Part shown: positions 6,557-14,359 of the stretch, piece by piece
Layout: every line of letters starts with the position of its first letter
How positions within the stretch are numbered: the first letter of the stretch is position 1
Origin: Oscillospiraceae bacterium
GTDB lineage: Bacteria; Bacillota; Clostridia; Oscillospirales; CAG-272
Direction of reading: 5' to 3'
DNA: 20,060 bases
NCBI GenBank assembly: GCA_015065045.1
Contig: SVRB01000015.1
Location: 1-20,060, forward strand
Translations under genes and position numbers: made by a program
The notes under the pieces: model-generated
Told to the model about the DNA's origin: nothing
What the model saw: only the letters and a program-made list of their open reading frames with translations
Database searches by the model: none

Positions 6557-7339
6557 ATGAAAAGATTATTAGTGTGCTTTGTTCTTGTTTTTATTCTTGT
6601 ATTTGTATCGTCTTGTTCTGATAAGAAAACGAACGACGTTGAAGATTTTGATACGACGTCGAACGATACGCTCGTAAAAGAGACGGAAAATGAGCCTATT
6701 ACAACTGTTCCCGAAGTTCCTACTCTTTATATTCAAGGGCTCGAAGTTGATGATGTAATAAAATATTTTAACGAAGTATGCCTTGATGCTGAATTTTCGC
6801 ATGGTGGAGATGCAACAAAAATTCAAAAGTGGTCGTCACCCATTTATTACTATGTCTTCGGAAATCGTACAGCTGAGGATAATGAAAAACTTACGTCGTT
6901 TACAGAGTGGCTGAACGAAATAGAGGGCTTTCCCGGAATTTATGAAACAGAGGATAATGTAAACGCAAATCTTCGTATTTTTTTCGGTACAGATACAGAT
7001 ATGATAGTAAGATTAGGTGAGGAGTATAGGGGATGCGATGCGGGTGTTAAGTATTGGTACAGGGATGATGTTATATATGATGCGATCATATGTTACCGTA
7101 CTGATCTTGACCAAACCGTGCGAAATTCTGTAATACTTGAGGAAATATATAACGGCTTAGGACCTGTGCAGGATACAACTCTCAGAACGGATAGTATCAT
7201 ATATTCAGGCTATTCCACTCCGCAGGAGTTGACGGAGACAGACGAGCTTATACTGAAGCTTTTATACCATCCGGATATAAAATGCGGTATGAATGCTGCT
7301 GAGTGTGAGGCAATTATACGTGAATTGTATCACGAGTAG
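6557..7339 (+). CDS. DUF2927-like secreted lipoprotein
   Basis: A 260-residue predicted lipoprotein. The signal peptide ends in the lipobox VSSC, with lipidated Cys20, followed by a low-complexity Asp/Thr/Glu linker to about residue 55. The folded part has features I recall from DUF2927: SSPIYYYVFGN, a segment NANLRIFFG, EEIYNGLGPVQDT (a position where the family has an EE(L/I)xQxLG motif) and the ending 'LLYHPDIKCGM'. The function of that family is not established; a protease-like fold has been suggested, but I see no HExxH. The start is ATG 6557 after GGGGGATC. It is the fourth gene of the lysozyme operon and would sit on the outer face of the membrane near the lysozyme. Confidence 0.75.
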   Translation: MKRLLVCFVLVFILVFVSSCSDKKTNDVEDFDTTSNDTLVKETENEPITTVPEVPTLYIQGLEVDDVIKYFNEVCLDAEFSHGGDATKIQKWSSPIYYYVFGNRTAEDNEKLTSFTEWLNEIEGFPGIYETEDNVNANLRIFFGTDTDMIVRLGEEYRGCDAGVKYWYRDDVIYDAIICYRTDLDQTVRNSVILEEIYNGLGPVQDTTLRTDSIIYSGYSTPQELTETDELILKLLYHPDIKCGMNAAECEAIIRELYHE

Positions 7340-7362
7340 TTTTGTGTTTAGGAGGGATCGAA

Positions 7363-8049
7363 TTGAAAGTAAGTAAAAAAGAAAAATGGGTTAAGATTAT
7401 AGGTATAACTTTGCTTATATCGCTTGTTTTGTCGATCGTTTATGCTTTTATAATGTTTATGATAGCTCCTGCAGAGATTGTAGATAGAGAGCCATACCAA
7501 AAGGTAAAAACCGACTATTTACTTATGCTGACACAATGCTTCTTGGGGCTTGTGGTAATGATGCTTCCTACCTTCATATCAAGAAAATGGAGTATAGTAG
7601 TACCTAATACGATTGTAATCTTATATTACGTTTTTCTTTACTGTGCGATCTATCTCGGAGAGGTGCGTAATTTTTACTACGTAATTCCGTATTGGGATTC
7701 TATCTTGCATACGTTTTCGGGTGCTATGTTAGGTGCGCTTGGTTTTATTCTTGTAGATTTGTTGAATAAAGACCAAAAGGTAAAGGTTGATTTAAGCCCG
7801 TTCTTTATATCGGTATTTGCATTCAGCTTTGCGTTAGCTGTCGGCGCATTGTGGGAGGTTTATGAGTTTTCTTTTGATGCGTTATTGGGATTAAATATGC
7901 AGAAGCATACAACCGAAGCAGGTGTTGCGCTTGTAGGTGCAGAGGCTGTTTCCGATACGATGAAGGATATAATTTTGGATGCTTTAGCGGCATTAGTTGT
8001 ATCAATTTTAGGCTTCCTTGCTAACATAAAAAAGACTAAAGATAAGTAA
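7363..8049 (+). CDS. YjdF/DUF2238-like multi-pass membrane protein
   Basis: A 228-residue integral membrane protein with about six hydrophobic segments and a basic C-terminal end. 'WDSILHTFSGAMLGALG', 'GALWEVYEFSFDALLG' and 'DTMKDIILDALAA' match the DUF2238 (YjdF) pattern of membrane-embedded His, Glu and Asp residues. No biochemical function is known to me. The start is TTG 7363, preceded by a strong AGGAGGG (7350-7356) at 6 nt; the next upstream in-frame TTG (7342) would precede that site. It is the last gene of the lysozyme-led operon, followed by a terminator. Confidence 0.78.
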   Translation: MKVSKKEKWVKIIGITLLISLVLSIVYAFIMFMIAPAEIVDREPYQKVKTDYLLMLTQCFLGLVVMMLPTFISRKWSIVVPNTIVILYYVFLYCAIYLGEVRNFYYVIPYWDSILHTFSGAMLGALGFILVDLLNKDQKVKVDLSPFFISVFAFSFALAVGALWEVYEFSFDALLGLNMQKHTTEAGVALVGAEAVSDTMKDIILDALAALVVSILGFLANIKKTKDK

Positions 8050-8071
8050 AAATATTTTTTATAATAACACG

Positions 8072-8110
8072 AGAGCAGTTGATTACAAATCAGCTGCTCT
8101 GTTTTTGTTT
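8072..8110 (+). terminator. terminator of the lysozyme-led operon
   Basis: AGAGCAGTTGATT (8072-8084) pairs with AATCAGCTGCTCT (8088-8100), with one G-T wobble, followed by GTTTTTGTTT. Confidence 0.88.
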
Positions 8111-8126
8111 ATATGTGTATACTTTC

Positions 8127-8155
8127 TTGACAAAAGGTGAAGTATTGTGTAAAAT
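8127..8155 (+). promoter_or_regulatory. promoter of the MATE/ABC-F operon
   Basis: TTGACA (8127-8132), 17 bp, TAAAAT (8150-8155), which lies 44 nt before the MATE start codon. Confidence 0.75.
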
Positions 8156-8199
8156 TTAAAGAGTGATTTTTTTAGAATGTTAAAACGTGAGGACGATCA

Positions 8200-9561
8200 A
8201 TGAAGACCGATAACACAGAGCTTTTTGAAAAAGCTTCTATATCTAAGGCTGTTATTACGATGGTTATTCCTACGATAATCAGCCAGATAATTACAGTAAT
8301 ATATAATATGGCAGATACCTTTTTTATCGGGCAAATGAACGATCCCAACCAAGTGGCTGCAGCAACTTTGGTTATGCCGCCTTTCGTTATGCTTACGGGT
8401 ATTGCCAATCTTTTTGGAATAGGCGGAGCAAGCTATATTTCGCGTAGTCTTGGAGCAGGAGATAGGGATAAGGCAAAGAGGGCAGCTTCATTCAGTATAT
8501 GGGGGGCTGTATTCGTTGCATTTGTATATGGTATGACCATTTATATGCTTTCTCCGTGGCTTTTGCCCGCACTTGGTGCAGATAATAATACTTATGGTTT
8601 CTGTGTTGATTACGTGTTCTGGACTATTGCGATAGGCGGTATTCCTACTGTTTTGAATGCATGCCTTGCGCATCTTGTGCGTTCTGAAGGGTATTCGAAG
8701 GAGTCGAGTATAGGCGTTGCCTTGGGCGGTGTTTTAAATATAATTCTTGACCCGATATTTATTTTTGCATTTAAACTTGGTGTTGCCGGCGCTGCTATGG
8801 CAACAATGATATCCAACGTTGTAGCAACAATTTATTTTGTTTCTCTTTTGAATAAAAATAAAGATAGAACAGTTATAAAATTCTCAATTAAGAATTTTTC
8901 CTTTAAAAGAGGTATTCCAAAAGAAATATTGCTTGTTGGTTTTCCCAGCTTTATTATGATTCTTATGGGTACTTTTTCCAATATTATACTCAACAAGCTT
9001 GTTGTTTCGTATTCCAATCAGGCTATAGCAGGTATGGGAATTGCGAAAAAGATCGATATACTTGCGTTTGCTATAGCAAACGGAATAACTCAAGGTGTGC
9101 TTCCTTTGATAGGCTATAACTTTGCAGCTAAGAATTATGCGCGAATGCGAGCGGCTATAAAGACGTCGTTTGTGTTCTGTCTTATAGTGTCGATTATAGG
9201 TGCAATATTCTTATTTACCTGCGCTGTTCCCGTTGTAAAATTCTTTATAAGCGATGCTGAGACTGTGGCTTACGGTCAACATTTTCTTAGAATAATTTGT
9301 ATAACGTGTCCTGCGATTTCGGTTACTATGATGATTATTACGATATTCCAGGCAACAGGACAAAAAACCAAACCGATGATACTGTCGTTTCTCCGTAAGG
9401 GTGGAATTGACGTTCCTTTTATGTTTATTATGAATTACATAGCAGGTGCTTCGGGAATACCGTGGGCAACACCTATTTCGGACGTTCTTGCAATGGCTGT
9501 TGCTTTGATATTGTTTGTTCCTTATTGGAAAAAGATGAATTCAGAATATAAGATCGGCTAA
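8200..9561 (+). CDS. MATE family efflux transporter
   Basis: A 453-residue protein with twelve expected membrane segments, the normal length for the family. The start region 'PTIISQIITVIYNMADTFFIGQ' and the GIGGASYISRSLGAGD segment are typical of the MATE/DinF-type group common in Clostridia; the second half repeats the arrangement (GFPSFIMILMGTFSN and GMGIAKKID...GITQGVLPLIGYNF). MATE proteins export cationic drugs or metabolites with a Na+ or H+ gradient; the substrate is not predictable here. The start is ATG 8200 after GAGGAC. An ABC-F gene follows after 29 nt with no terminator between, so co-transcription is likely. Confidence 0.95.
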   Translation: MKTDNTELFEKASISKAVITMVIPTIISQIITVIYNMADTFFIGQMNDPNQVAAATLVMPPFVMLTGIANLFGIGGASYISRSLGAGDRDKAKRAASFSIWGAVFVAFVYGMTIYMLSPWLLPALGADNNTYGFCVDYVFWTIAIGGIPTVLNACLAHLVRSEGYSKESSIGVALGGVLNIILDPIFIFAFKLGVAGAAMATMISNVVATIYFVSLLNKNKDRTVIKFSIKNFSFKRGIPKEILLVGFPSFIMILMGTFSNIILNKLVVSYSNQAIAGMGIAKKIDILAFAIANGITQGVLPLIGYNFAAKNYARMRAAIKTSFVFCLIVSIIGAIFLFTCAVPVVKFFISDAETVAYGQHFLRIICITCPAISVTMMIITIFQATGQKTKPMILSFLRKGGIDVPFMFIMNYIAGASGIPWATPISDVLAMAVALILFVPYWKKMNSEYKIG

Positions 9562-9590
9562 ATAATGCTTCTTTATTGAAGGGAAATAAA

Positions 9591-11498
9591 ATGCAGTATA
9601 AAATAATAAACGGCGCCGTTTACTATGACAGTGATATGGTGCTTGAGAATATCGATATCGAGATCAATGATAATGAAAAGATTGCGATCGTCGGTAGAAA
9701 CGGATGCGGCAAGACGACCTTGCTTAAGGCAATAATGGGTGAGGTCGAGATGGAAGAGGGAACCGGTGAGAATGACTTTAGGGTTATTAAGGTCGGTATG
9801 CCTGAAATCAATTACTTAAGACAGATGCCATTCGAGAACGAGTCAACTCCTATGGTTGATGAGGTGCGTAAGGTTTTTAAGAACCTTATCGATATGGAAA
9901 TTAAAATGCAGGAGCTTGTGTCTGTAATGGAGAATACAACGGACAGCAAGGTTATTGCGCAATTTTCCGAGCTTAACGAAAGATATATAAAGCTTGGCGG
10001 CTTGACTTACAAAAAAGAATACCAGACGATGATAAGAAAATTTGGCTTTACCGAAAACGACGAGAAAAAGCCTGTTTCTGAGTTTTCGGGAGGCCAGAGA
10101 ACCAAGATAGCGTTTATTAAGATGCTTCTTACAAAGCCGGATATTTTGCTTCTCGACGAGCCTACTAACCATCTTGATATCGAAACTATTCAATGGCTCG
10201 AGGATTATTTAAAGAACTATAAATCAACGCTTGTAATTGTTTCCCACGACCGAATGTTTCTTGATAGAATTGTTAATAAGGTCTATGAGATAGAATGGGG
10301 AGAAACCAAGTGTTATAAGGGTAATTATTCTTCTTTCGAAAAGCAAAAGAAGGATAATTATGTAAAGCAGTTAAAAGACTATGAGGCTCAGCAGGCTGAA
10401 ATTGCAAGATTGAATAAGTTGATCGAAAGATTCAGATATAAGGCTTCAAAGGCTAAGATGGTTCAGTCAAAAATAAAGCTTATTGAACGTATGGAGCTTA
10501 TAATGGCTCCCGATAGATTTGATACAAAAACCTACAGATCAGATTTTCAGCCGAGAATTCAAAGCTCAAGGAAGGTATTGACTGTTTCAAATCTTGAAAT
10601 CGGATACGATCACCCGTTGGCAAAGGTCAATTTTAATCTTGAAAAGGGACAGAAGCTTGGTATCATAGGTGGAAACGGAATAGGCAAATCTACGCTTCTG
10701 AAGACTTTGACAGGCGCTGTTAAAAAAATATCAGGTAATTATGAATTCGGATATAATACCGAGGTTGCATATTTTGATCAGCAGTTGGCGCAAATAAGCG
10801 GTGACGATACCATTTTCAATATGTTTTCAAATGAATATCCCGAGCTTAACGATACAGAGGTAAGAACTGCGCTTGGTTCGTTCCAGTTCAGCGGTGAGGA
10901 TGTATTCAGAACTGCATCTACCTTATCGGGCGGTGAAAAGGTGAGACTTACTTTATGTAAGATACTCCATAAGAGACCCAACGTTTTAATTCTCGATGAA
11001 CCTACAAACCATATGGATATCATTGGAAAGCAGACTTTAGAGGATATTTTGCTGAATTATGAGGGGACTGTTGTCTTCGTTTCGCACGACAGATACTTTG
11101 TTAAAAAGATTGCTGACAGGCTGCTTGTGTTCGATAATAACGGCGCTGAGTATTTCGATTTGACGTACGACGAATACGAGGAAAAGAGAAGAGAAAGACT
11201 TGCTCAGCTTGAGGCTGTTGAGTCGATCAAGACCGAGGAAAAACTTAAAACCGAGAAAACAAGATATGTTTCTCCTCAAAAAGAGCTCGAAAAGAAGAAA
11301 AAAAGACTAGAGCGACTTGAAATGTATATGGAGCAATATGAGGAAGAAATAAAAAAACTACAAGAGCAGATAGAATTACCCGAAGTATACACAGATTATA
11401 AAAAATTAACCGAAATTCAGTCTATGATAGATGAAGCAAAGGCTAAACAAGCTGTATATGAAGAAGAGTGGGAAACGATAATGCTTGAGATTGAATAA
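9591..11498 (+). CDS. ABC-F family ATPase (translation factor/ribosome protection type)
   Basis: A 635-residue soluble protein with two ABC domains and no membrane segments. Domain 1 has Walker A GRNGCGKT (35-42), signature SGGQR from 166 and DEPTNHLD (189-196). Domain 2 has Walker A GGNGIGKST (360-368), signature LSGGEK around 445-450 and DEPTNHMD (469-476). A charged linker lies at about 250-310 and a C-terminal coiled coil (roughly 565-635, Lys/Glu-rich) follows, as in YdiF/Uup-type members. ABC-F proteins bind the ribosomal E site; some act as housekeeping factors, others confer resistance to ribosome-targeting drugs. Which applies cannot be told by eye. The start is ATG 9591, 7 nt after AAGGG; the TTG at 9576 would contain that site. 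Confidence 0.94.
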   Translation: MQYKIINGAVYYDSDMVLENIDIEINDNEKIAIVGRNGCGKTTLLKAIMGEVEMEEGTGENDFRVIKVGMPEINYLRQMPFENESTPMVDEVRKVFKNLIDMEIKMQELVSVMENTTDSKVIAQFSELNERYIKLGGLTYKKEYQTMIRKFGFTENDEKKPVSEFSGGQRTKIAFIKMLLTKPDILLLDEPTNHLDIETIQWLEDYLKNYKSTLVIVSHDRMFLDRIVNKVYEIEWGETKCYKGNYSSFEKQKKDNYVKQLKDYEAQQAEIARLNKLIERFRYKASKAKMVQSKIKLIERMELIMAPDRFDTKTYRSDFQPRIQSSRKVLTVSNLEIGYDHPLAKVNFNLEKGQKLGIIGGNGIGKSTLLKTLTGAVKKISGNYEFGYNTEVAYFDQQLAQISGDDTIFNMFSNEYPELNDTEVRTALGSFQFSGEDVFRTASTLSGGEKVRLTLCKILHKRPNVLILDEPTNHMDIIGKQTLEDILLNYEGTVVFVSHDRYFVKKIADRLLVFDNNGAEYFDLTYDEYEEKRRERLAQLEAVESIKTEEKLKTEKTRYVSPQKELEKKKKRLERLEMYMEQYEEEIKKLQEQIELPEVYTDYKKLTEIQSMIDEAKAKQAVYEEEWETIMLEIE

Positions 11499-11532
11499 AA
11501 AAATACTGCTGAAACTTTCAGCAGTATTTTTT
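11499..11532. terminator. bidirectional terminator between the ABC-F and hydrolase genes
   Basis: TACTGCTGA (11504-11512) pairs with TCAGCAGTA (11518-11526), flanked by an A-run on the left and a T-run on the right, so it can serve both converging genes. Confidence 0.9.
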
Positions 11533-11535
11533 GTT

Positions 11536-12477
11536 TTAATTATTGTATATGTACGCGAAGAATTCTTTTAAAGCGTTTACGTATTCGTCGGGGGAGTAGG
11601 GGAATGCTAAACCGTGGGCAGCTCCATCGATTATCACGAGTTTTTTATGTTCGGATGTGCAAGCGTTAAAGTTTTCAATGCTCATTTCGTGTGGGACAAA
11701 TTTATCTTGATTTCCGTGTATAAAAATTATCGGAATATTTGCTTTTTTGACTGCATCCACTGCTGTTAATTCGTCGAGGTTAAATTTTCCGTACAGTAAT
11801 GCGCCGAGCTTTATAAAGGGATAACAAATGTTTGGCGGCAGTTTCATATCTTTTACAACAAGCTTAATTATATCCTTGGCTGATGAATAACCGCAGTCGG
11901 CAAGAATGCCTACAACAAAATTGGGTAAATCTCGTTCAAGACTCATTAAAACAGTTGACGCACCCATAGATATACCCGTAAGAATTACTTTAATATCATT
12001 TCCGAATCTTGAAGATAAATAATCGAGCCAAACTAATACGTCTCTGCTTTCGTTTATGCCAAAGCTGATAACGTCTCCGTCGCTTGTTCCTGCAGCTCGC
12101 TGGTCAACGAGAAGCACGTTGTGTCCGATTCTGAACGCTCTGTCAACACCGCCGCATAGATCCCTTTGCGAATCTCCTCTGTAACCGTGCATCATTAGCT
12201 CGATAGGAGCTCCCTTGTGTTTTTCATAGTATCTACCTCTAAGAGTCAATCCATCAAAGGAAGTGACGCTTACGGTATCGTAGGGAAGTGTGTTAAGCTG
12301 TTCTCTCCAAGCTCTTATTTGTTCTTTGAATGGCTTATAGGCATCTCCGTCGGGAAAATCAAATCCAAGCTTTTGGCCTTTTCTTTTTTGCGGAACGTAA
12401 AAAGTCAAATAGAAACATACGTATGATGTTATGAGAATAAAAAGTAAAATCAATAGTAAAAAAAATATAAAAATCAA
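11536..12477 (-). CDS. membrane-anchored alpha/beta hydrolase
   Basis: A 313-residue protein. Residues 2-24 form a hydrophobic anchor, followed by a linker and an alpha/beta hydrolase core. The oxyanion region is HGYRG (97-101), the nucleophile elbow GISMG places Ser170, and Asp258 (HGNQDKFVP) and His288 (AAHG) complete the triad. This architecture matches Firmicute proteins of the YqkD type (annotated as hydrolases or peptidases); the substrate is unknown. The start is TTG at 12477-12475 with GGAGG 8 nt upstream on the minus strand. A minus-strand promoter lies at 12499-12527, so the gene is transcribed singly and divergent from the YitT gene. Very short cytoplasmic N-terminus; orientation of the catalytic domain (inside or outside) is not certain. 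Confidence 0.9.
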   Translation of the reverse strand: MIFIFFLLLILLFILITSYVCFYLTFYVPQKRKGQKLGFDFPDGDAYKPFKEQIRAWREQLNTLPYDTVSVTSFDGLTLRGRYYEKHKGAPIELMMHGYRGDSQRDLCGGVDRAFRIGHNVLLVDQRAAGTSDGDVISFGINESRDVLVWLDYLSSRFGNDIKVILTGISMGASTVLMSLERDLPNFVVGILADCGYSSAKDIIKLVVKDMKLPPNICYPFIKLGALLYGKFNLDELTAVDAVKKANIPIIFIHGNQDKFVPHEMSIENFNACTSEHKKLVIIDGAAHGLAFPYSPDEYVNALKEFFAYIYNN

Positions 12478-12498
12478 GACAATCGCCTCCGTTTAATT

Positions 12499-12527
12499 AT
12501 TCTACCATCTTTGATATTTTTTTGCAA
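12499..12527 (-). promoter_or_regulatory. promoter of the alpha/beta hydrolase gene
   Basis: On the minus strand: -35 TTGCAA (12527-12522), 17 bp, -10 TAGAAT (12504-12499), with an extended -10 TGG just upstream. Confidence 0.7.
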
Positions 12528-12554
12528 CTTTTTTTTAGTAATATGCGATTTATA

Positions 12555-12583
12555 TTGCAATTTATAATAAAATCTGTTACAAT
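12555..12583 (+). promoter_or_regulatory. promoter of the YitT-family gene
   Basis: TTGCAA (12555-12560), 17 bp, TACAAT (12578-12583), with extended -10 TGT. It gives a leader of about 90 nt, which is very A/T-rich and shows no riboswitch-like structure to me. Confidence 0.7.
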
Positions 12584-12682
12584 AAAATAGTATGTATTAT
12601 AGATAATATATTTTTATGTATTTTTTGAAAATCTGCATACAAATGACGTTATATTTTTTTACTTAGAAAGCGAGACTTCTTT

Positions 12683-13594
12683 ATGAAAATGGAAAAAACG
12701 AAATTTAGTTTAAAAGGTATTGGTGTATATATTGCTACAATGCTTGTAGCTGTATTGCTTGCATTCAACTATCAGTTGTTTATAGTTGAAAATAATTTTG
12801 CACCTGCAGGCTTAAACGGCGTTGCAACAATGATACAGTACAAATTGGGTATCAGTATAGGTTTCGTTGCTTTGATCATAAATATACCGCTTTGTATTTT
12901 TTCTTATTTTTGCATAGATAAAAAATTTGCGAAAAGATCATTGGTTTTTTGTCTTACATATTCATTTGTGTTTTTGTATTTGCAGAAATTGGGGCTTAAT
13001 GCTTTGCAGTATAATTCGCAGGGTAAAAATGCGATATTCCCGGCTCTCATAAGCGGTCTCATAAGCGGTTACGTTTACGGTGCTTGCTTCAGAACAAACT
13101 CTTCTACCGGCGGTACACATATAATTGCAAGATATATCAGTTTGAAAAAGCCTGAGTTTAACTTTTTCTGGGTAAACTTTGCTTTGAATGCTATTGTTGC
13201 GTTTGTGTCGATCTTTGTTTATGCAAAACCTGATGCAACTAACGGTTTCTCTATTGACTATACCCCTGTATGCTTGTGCATAACCTACTGCTTTGTTTCA
13301 AGTTATATCGGAAATAACATCATCAGAGGTACGAAGGTTGCGACAAAGTTTACTATTATTACAAAGCATCCTGACGAGATCATCGAGGAGATTACAACAA
13401 AGTTTAAGCATAGCGCGACAAGTATGCAGGCGCTTGGATCATATAGCCACGACGAGAGAACTGTTCTTATTTGTGTTATAAACAAACATCAGATCGTTGA
13501 TTTTAAGAATATGCTTAGCAATTACGATAACACCTTCTCATTCTCTGAAAACGTTAACGAAACGTATGGTAATTTTAAGCACATAAAACAATAA
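12683..13594 (+). CDS. YitT family membrane protein (DUF161 + DUF2179)
   Basis: A 303-residue protein. The N-terminal ~205 residues hold five or six membrane segments with YitT hallmarks: 'FIVENNFAPAGLNGVATMI' and the glycine/serine/threonine-rich 'RTNSSTGGTHIIARY'. The C-terminal ~90 residues form the soluble DUF2179 domain (TKFTIITKHPDEIIEEI and DERTVLICVINKHQI). YitT proteins are widespread in Firmicutes and often multicopy; their transport role is not established. The start is ATG 12683, or ATG 12689 two codons later; neither has a strong ribosome binding site (GAAAG/GCGAG only). No terminator is visible in the 140 nt after the stop, so read-through to the lipoprotein gene is possible. 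Confidence 0.92.
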   Translation: MKMEKTKFSLKGIGVYIATMLVAVLLAFNYQLFIVENNFAPAGLNGVATMIQYKLGISIGFVALIINIPLCIFSYFCIDKKFAKRSLVFCLTYSFVFLYLQKLGLNALQYNSQGKNAIFPALISGLISGYVYGACFRTNSSTGGTHIIARYISLKKPEFNFFWVNFALNAIVAFVSIFVYAKPDATNGFSIDYTPVCLCITYCFVSSYIGNNIIRGTKVATKFTIITKHPDEIIEEITTKFKHSATSMQALGSYSHDERTVLICVINKHQIVDFKNMLSNYDNTFSFSENVNETYGNFKHIKQ

Positions 13595-13674
13595 TCTAAA
13601 TTGCGCGTTGATGAATAAATGTTTTCCTATCGTTAATTATAAATAGAGCACTTTGTTATTTTTTGATTTTTTAA

Positions 13675-13708
13675 ATACCAAACGGGATATGGGGATTCCT
13701 TTTGGTAT
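13675..13708 (+). repeat. inverted repeat upstream of the lipoprotein gene
   Basis: ATACCAAA (13675-13682) and TTTGGTAT (13701-13708) form perfect 8-bp arms around an 18-nt centre, 26 nt before the lipoprotein start codon. It could be an operator or a leader hairpin. I find no convincing -35/-10 pair in this interval. Confidence 0.5.
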
Positions 13709-13734
13709 AAATAATAGGTTTTAAGGAGAAAAGC

Positions 13735-14328
13735 ATGAAAAAAGTATTGGCGCTTATTCTTGTGGGGATAATGATCGCATCATTTGTTGGATGCGAAAAA
13801 AGTAATAATACTACCGATAATAGCGAATCAAACAAGCTTGAGGGGGTAAATGCGCCAATTGATATATTGAATGCTGTTTGGTCTTCTTATTCGGATGAAG
13901 AAAAATTTCCGATTATGGGCGGAGATTTTAACGTGGATAATTTAGTCGATGGCGCTCCCGGAGTTTTTGACATCACAGATAAAAATGCACTCGGCGCACA
14001 GCTTGTTTGCGGCGAGGAAGCTGCTAAAATGGTCGAATGCGCTGCAAGTTTTACTCATTCTATGAATTCGAATATATTTACGGGCGCTGCTTATCGTTTG
14101 AAAAAGGCAGACGATTCAGATAAGTTTTCTACGTTGATGCTTGATTCTCTAAAAAATAACACGTGGATATGCGGTTCTCCCGATAAGGTTATGGTTGCTG
14201 AGCTTACCGATGGATATGTAGTGGTTAGCTTCGGTCAAGACGGTGATGGTGAGATTTTTACCACGTTTAAGGACAAGCTTAAAAAAATATATAATTTTGC
14301 AGACATTAAGGTAGATTCTATCCAGTAG
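13735..14328 (+). CDS. predicted lipoprotein upstream of MBOAT (DUF4358-like?)
   Basis: A 197-residue secreted lipoprotein. The signal peptide ends in a lipobox-like FVGC with Cys20, followed by an Asn/Ser/Thr-rich linker to about residue 35. The mature part is a small alpha/beta-looking domain ending in '...WICGSPDKVMVAELTDGYVVVSFGQDGD...'. I do not firmly recognise it. Its size, lipobox and place just ahead of MBOAT and DHHW-family genes resemble DUF4358 lipoproteins of Clostridia, but this is a low-confidence match. The start is ATG 13735 after AAGGAG. It lies 31 nt before the MBOAT gene, so an extracytoplasmic helper of the acyl-transfer pair is the best guess. Confidence 0.7.
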   Translation: MKKVLALILVGIMIASFVGCEKSNNTTDNSESNKLEGVNAPIDILNAVWSSYSDEEKFPIMGGDFNVDNLVDGAPGVFDITDKNALGAQLVCGEEAAKMVECAASFTHSMNSNIFTGAAYRLKKADDSDKFSTLMLDSLKNNTWICGSPDKVMVAELTDGYVVVSFGQDGDGEIFTTFKDKLKKIYNFADIKVDSIQ

Positions 14329-14342
14329 GATTTACCTTTTTA
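14308..14342 (+). other. imperfect hairpin at the lipoprotein-MBOAT junction
   Basis: AAGGTA (14308-14313) can pair with TACCTT (14333-14338) around an inner ATCC/GGAT stem, followed by a few T residues. It spans the lipoprotein stop codon. It may be a weak attenuator that lowers expression of the downstream genes, but bulges make it uncertain. Confidence 0.35.
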
Positions 14343-14359
14343 CATAGGAGAAATTTTTT

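Noticed and set aside
9843..10193. A 116-codon antisense open frame inside the ABC-F gene
   Set aside because: It lies opposite conserved ABC motifs and has no family resemblance; a shadow of codon bias.
12584..12682. Riboswitch in the YitT leader
   Set aside because: The leader is nearly all A/T with no conserved stem set I can match to a known class.
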